Origin: CABZJG01 sp902512685
GTDB taxonomy: Bacteria; Pseudomonadota; Alphaproteobacteria; Rhodobacterales; Rhodobacteraceae
Direction of reading: 5' to 3'
Assembly: GCA_051201605.1 (NCBI GenBank)
Contig: CP179201.1
Location: forward strand, 2,480,001-2,544,000
DNA: 64,000 nt
Positions 61,059 through 64,000 of the stretch are shown piece by piece. The translations under genes and the position numbers were made by a program. Under the pieces are notes generated by a model. That model was not told the origin of the DNA. It saw only the letters and a list, made by a program, of their open reading frames with translations, and made no database searches. Position 1 is the stretch's first letter, and every line of letters begins with the position of its first letter.

Positions 61059-61820
61059 TCACACCATCCGCTCGGTATGCCCGTCCACGGCCATGGCTTG
61101 GCCAGTTATCTGTCGCGCGGCATCCGAGGCCAGAAAAACTGCCATATCCGCGATATCCTTGGGGCTGACAAACCGGCGCAAAGACACCCCTTGGCTATAT
61201 TGCTGTTCAATCTCTGCGGCGGGTCGGCCGGTAAAGTCACTTTCCATGGCCAGCACTTGATCCATTCGTGTGCCCTCAACTGCACCAGGGCAAATCGCAT
61301 TGACCCGCACCCCTGCGGGGCCCAATTCCATGGCAAGGGTTTTAGCCAGACCCACCAATCCCCATTTGGCCGCCACATAGGGCGCCCGGTTGGGAACGCC
61401 AAAAAGCCCCGAGCTCGAAGACATAAGTAAAATCAGACCACTTTTCTGGGCGCGCATAAGCTCGGCCGCCCACCCACAGGCCAAAAAGGCCCCATCAAGA
61501 TTAACGCTAAGACACCGGCGCCAATCCTCTAGCTTTAAAGTTTCAATGCTGCCGGCAGGTCCGCCAATACCCGCGTTTGAAACAAGCACATCAACGCCGC
61601 CTAAGTGCTGTGTCACCTGATCAAAAAATACCTGCATCTGATCTTGATCGGTCACATCGGCCTGCGCAGTCAGCGCTTCGGGCATCTGCATTTGAAACGC
61701 TGCTATATTATTGGCCGATGCATCACAAATGGCGACCCGATCGCCCAGTGATGCAAAGCGTTCTGCTATCGTCCGGCCAATGCCAGAAGCGCCGCCTGTG
61801 ATGACAACCCGCCGCGCCAT
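61059..61820 (-). CDS. SDR-family oxidoreductase in carnitine operon
   Basis: A 253-residue classical short-chain dehydrogenase: cofactor loop VITGGASGIGRTIA, NAG motif LVSNAGIGGPAG, catalytic Ser in MSSSSGLFG and Tyr-x-x-x-Lys in APYVAAKWG, PG motif ICPGAVEGTRM. The acidic residue after beta-2 (AICDASA) favours NAD. Its step is not fixed. Reduction of acetoacetate released by the cleavage enzyme, or oxidation of D-carnitine, would fit. Two bases separate it from the BKACE gene. Confidence 0.88.
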   Translation of the reverse strand: MARRVVITGGASGIGRTIAERFASLGDRVAICDASANNIAAFQMQMPEALTAQADVTDQDQMQVFFDQVTQHLGGVDVLVSNAGIGGPAGSIETLKLEDWRRCLSVNLDGAFLACGWAAELMRAQKSGLILLMSSSSGLFGVPNRAPYVAAKWGLVGLAKTLAMELGPAGVRVNAICPGAVEGTRMDQVLAMESDFTGRPAAEIEQQYSQGVSLRRFVSPKDIADMAVFLASDAARQITGQAMAVDGHTERMV

Positions 61821-61822
61821 GG

Positions 61823-62734
61823 CTAGCCGCGCGGTGCGCGTTTGGTCAGCCCCAGCTTATCGCGCACCGCTTGCGGGCCGATCACTTTGGCCCCCATGGC
61901 TTCGATAATCCCACGGGCCTTTTCCACCAGCTGATAATTTTCCGCTAGCATGCCCCGCTCCAGCATCAGATTGTCTTCTAGACCCACGCGCACGTTCCCA
62001 CCGGCCAAAACCGATGCCGCAACAAAGGCCATTTGGTTTCGACCTAAAGAAAATGCGCTAAATGTCCAATTGTCCGGGACATTATTAACCATTGCCATAA
62101 AGGTATTTAGATCATCCGGAGCGCCCCATGGCACCCCCATGCACAGCTGTACCAGCGCATCAGGCGCAAGAACGCCGTCTTCGACCAGCTTCTTTGCAAA
62201 CCAAAGATGCCCGGTATCAAAGGCTTCTATTTCCGCTTTGACGCCCAAGTCGGTCATCATTTTACCCATGGTTTCAAGCATGTTGGGCGTATTGGTCATC
62301 ACATAATCTGCTTCGGCAAAATTCATTGTGCCGCAATCCAGCGTACATATTTCAGGCAGGCATTCGGCCACATGCGCCACGCGCTCCGTTGCGCCGGCCA
62401 TATCAGTGCCCTCGGTAAGCGGCAGCGGCTTTTCACTGCCGCCAAAAACCATATCACCGCCCATACCTGCGGTGAGGTTCAAAACAACATCCACATCAGA
62501 GGCTCTGATCAAATCGGTTAGTTCCCGAAAATACCCCAAGTCCCGACTGGGCGCGCCAGTTTTGGGGTCTCGCACATGGCAGTGCACAACCGCCGCCCCT
62601 GCTTTGGCAGCTGCAATTGCACTGTCTGCAATTTGTTGTGGGCTGCGGGGAACATGCGGGCTTTTATCTTGGGTGCTTCCTGATCCGGTAACGGCGCAGG
62701 TGATAAACACCTCGCGGTTCATAGCAAGTGGCAT
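61823..62734 (-). CDS. cdhC: Beta-keto acid cleavage enzyme for 3-dehydrocarnitine
   Basis: A 303-residue BKACE (DUF849) protein. It has EVFITCAVTGSGSTQDKSPHVPRSPQQIADSA, AAVVHCHVRDPKTGAPSRD with the zinc-binding His-x-His, and LNLTAGMGGDM. In carnitine clusters the enzyme reacts 3-dehydrocarnitine with acetyl-CoA to give acetoacetate and betainyl-CoA. The ATG at 62734 follows AGGAGGT. It is the first gene of a six-gene minus-strand operon and divergent from the GlxA-type regulator. Confidence 0.93.
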   Translation of the reverse strand: MPLAMNREVFITCAVTGSGSTQDKSPHVPRSPQQIADSAIAAAKAGAAVVHCHVRDPKTGAPSRDLGYFRELTDLIRASDVDVVLNLTAGMGGDMVFGGSEKPLPLTEGTDMAGATERVAHVAECLPEICTLDCGTMNFAEADYVMTNTPNMLETMGKMMTDLGVKAEIEAFDTGHLWFAKKLVEDGVLAPDALVQLCMGVPWGAPDDLNTFMAMVNNVPDNWTFSAFSLGRNQMAFVAASVLAGGNVRVGLEDNLMLERGMLAENYQLVEKARGIIEAMGAKVIGPQAVRDKLGLTKRAPRG

Positions 62735-62744
62735 CGTGACCTCC

Positions 62745-62766
62745 TGTCAAAATCGATTATTTGACA
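62745..62766. promoter_or_regulatory. Inverted-repeat operator candidate of the carnitine operon
   Basis: TGTCAAA (62745-62751) and TTTGACA (62760-62766) are perfect 7-bp arms separated by 8 bases, in the 79-base gap between the divergent cleavage-enzyme and regulator genes. It is the only strong symmetry in that gap and would overlap one or both promoters. Binding by the adjacent GlxA-type regulator is inferred. Confidence 0.65.
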
Positions 62767-62813
62767 CAAGCATAAATCTGGCGCTTCAGAATTTAATGCA
62801 GTAAAAGACAATA

Positions 62814-63779
62814 ATGATGCAAAAATGGACAATCACTGCCGAAAGCTCTGTCATCATATGTTTTTTGCTGTTCGACCGGTTTTCCAACATCTGTCTGGCC
62901 AATTGTCTTGAGCCGTTGCGCGCCGCCAATACGTTGGCCGGCAGGCAGGTCTATAACTGGCAGTTTCTGACACCAGATGGCCTAAGCGCTGTCTCTTCAA
63001 GCCGGCTTCAAATTCTGCCAGATGCAGCGCTGAAAGATATGCCGGCCTGTGATTATTTATTTGTTGTCGCAAGCTATGACTATCTAAAACATGATACAGC
63101 CAGCCTGCGGCAGGCTTTACGGCAAGCGGCAAGACAGTGCACAACGCTGGTGGGATTGGACAGCGGCCCATGGCTTATGGCATCAGCAGGTTTGCTGGAA
63201 AGCAAACGCGCCACTGTGCATTGGGAAATGCTGGATGGTTTTTCAGAGCGGTTCCTGAGCACCGATGTCACGCGCCAACGTGTGGTTTATGATGGAAACC
63301 GTGTGACCTGCGCCGGGGCAATGGCGGCCTTTGATTTAACCCGCCAAATGATCCAAAGCCATTTGGGCAATGCGATTGCTGTGGATGTGGATGCGATGTT
63401 GATGCGCGATGAGGGGCTGGGACTGAAAGGCACGCGCCGCCCAAACCCCTCGCATAACCCTGTGCAGCGCGCCATTGCCGAAATGCATAAAAACATTGAA
63501 CGCCCGCTGCCGCTGACAGATATTGCGCGGCTTGCATCCTGCCCGCTTAAAACACTTGCCCGACGCTTTCAAACCAGCCTTGGCACCAGCCCCGGACAGG
63601 TCTACCGCCATATCCGGCTCACCGAAGCACGCCAGCTGGCCGAAAGCACAAGCTTAAGCATTGCTGAAATTGCTTTGCGCTGCGGCTATGAAAGCCCTGC
63701 AGCGCTAAGCCGCGCCTTTCGGCTACGCTTTGGGATTTCGCCAACCGCGCTCGCTGTGGCTCAGGGGGCTCCGCGGTAG
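62814..63779 (+). CDS. cdhR: GlxA-family regulator of carnitine catabolism (CdhR-like)
   Basis: A 321-residue regulator with a DJ-1/PfpI-like sensor (ICFLLFDRFSNICLANCLEPLRAANTLAGRQVYNWQF; GLDSGPWLMASAGLLESKRATVHWEML) and an AraC domain (PLPLTDIARLASCPLKTLARRFQTSLGTSPGQVYRHIRLTEARQLAESTSLSIAEIALRCGYESPAALSRAFRLRFGISP). Its position divergent from the carnitine operon matches CdhR of pseudomonads, which activates carnitine genes. Adjacent ATGs at 62814 and 62817 are equivalent starts. Its 3' end overlaps the convergent rlmE gene by 19 bases. Confidence 0.92.
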   Translation: MMQKWTITAESSVIICFLLFDRFSNICLANCLEPLRAANTLAGRQVYNWQFLTPDGLSAVSSSRLQILPDAALKDMPACDYLFVVASYDYLKHDTASLRQALRQAARQCTTLVGLDSGPWLMASAGLLESKRATVHWEMLDGFSERFLSTDVTRQRVVYDGNRVTCAGAMAAFDLTRQMIQSHLGNAIAVDVDAMLMRDEGLGLKGTRRPNPSHNPVQRAIAEMHKNIERPLPLTDIARLASCPLKTLARRFQTSLGTSPGQVYRHIRLTEARQLAESTSLSIAEIALRCGYESPAALSRAFRLRFGISPTALAVAQGAPR

Positions 63780-64000
63780 CCCAGCGCCACAACGAACTTT
63801 TCTGAACTGTCCGCACGGCTTGCCGGTGGCTTTACATTTGCCACTTTGGTAAATCTCTGTTTGAGAAGTTTTTGCAAATCGCCTTCTGCCCCGCCAGCCA
63901 GCACTTTGGCAACAAAGCTGCCGCCGATTTCAAGCACATCAAAAGCAAAATAGGCCGCCGCCTCACACAATGAGATGATACGCAAGTGATCGGTCTGCTT
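63761..64000 (-). CDS. rlmE: 23S rRNA 2'-O-ribose U2552 methyltransferase RlmE, C-terminal part
   Basis: The 79 codons inside the window read KQTDHLRIISLCEAAAYFAFDVL at the left edge, then GGSFVAKVLAGGAEGDLQKLLKQRFTKVANVKPPASRADSSEKFVVALGYRG and a stop at 63761. This is the C-terminal half of the RrmJ/FtsJ fold, with the catalytic Lys in FVAKVLAGG and the Lys-Pro-x-x-Ser-Arg motif with its Glu (KPPASRADSSE). The N-terminal SAM-binding part lies beyond the window. It overlaps the convergent regulator gene by 19 bases. Confidence 0.93.
   Translation of the reverse strand, partial: KQTDHLRIISLCEAAAYFAFDVLEIGGSFVAKVLAGGAEGDLQKLLKQRFTKVANVKPPASRADSSEKFVVALGYRGAP

Noticed and set aside
1..64000. 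CRISPR arrays, tRNA or rRNA genes, insertion sequences or prophage genes
   Set aside because: No regularly spaced repeats, transposase motifs, terminal inverted repeats or RNA gene signatures were noticed on reading the window; a tRNA scan could still find something overlooked.

Overview
This window reads as a chromosomal segment of a marine alphaproteobacterium of the Rhodobacterales (Roseobacter group). The evidence is the gene order dusB-ntrB-ntrC-ntrY-ntrX-trkA-trkH-hfq-hflX, a fused ispDF, NtrC and NtrX proteins that lack the sigma-54 contact loop, and a dense set of methylated-amine genes. GC content looks to be in the low to mid 50s by eye. A pelagic roseobacter such as the RCA/Planktomarina lineage would fit, but that is inference. 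I saw no rRNA, tRNA, CRISPR array, insertion sequence or phage gene.

Layout. Positions 1-3407 hold a partial 3-hydroxyisobutyrate dehydrogenase-like gene divergent from a membrane-anchored penicillin-acylase-family hydrolase. Positions 3409-15137 (minus strand) are the nitrogen-sensing and potassium-uptake block from dusB to hflX. Positions 15333-20732 hold housekeeping genes (ispDF, pgpA, cinA-like, a first ammonium transporter, a Coq10/RatA-like protein, hpt) and an EamA transporter whose start is out of frame by one base in a T7 tract. Positions 20801-27683 (minus) look like a TMAO uptake and demethylation operon, tmoX-tmoV-tmoW-tdm, with a divergent LysR gene and an XRE-cupin gene beside it.

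Positions 29606-38583 (minus) carry a co-directional set: FAD oxidoreductase, glutamine-synthetase-like ligase, three-part glutamate-synthase-like enzyme, a 137-aa unknown, a nitrilase-family amidase, a 193-aa unknown and a secreted unknown. A divergent GntR/FadR regulator has a palindrome in its promoter. This set parallels the N-methylglutamate pathway but its substrate cannot be told from sequence; it is my main candidate for an undescribed system.

Positions 39463-55493 hold the recognised methylamine pathway: a GATase1 protein, a GlxA-type regulator, N-methylglutamate dehydrogenase (mgdABCD), an AraC/GlxA-type regulator, trimethylamine monooxygenase (tmm), a second ammonium transporter with a 57-aa membrane protein, N-methylglutamate synthase (mgsABC) and gmaS. 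Positions 55604-63779 encode gamma-butyrobetaine/carnitine degradation to glycine betaine, with a divergent GlxA-type regulator and a clear inverted-repeat operator candidate. The window closes with the 3' part of rlmE.

Together the genes describe a cell that uses quaternary and tertiary amines (carnitine, TMA, TMAO, methylamine) as nitrogen, one-carbon and energy sources. Released nitrogen would enter glutamate or ammonium pools watched by NtrBC/NtrYX. The dimethylamine monooxygenase (dmm) step between tdm and gmaS is not in the window.
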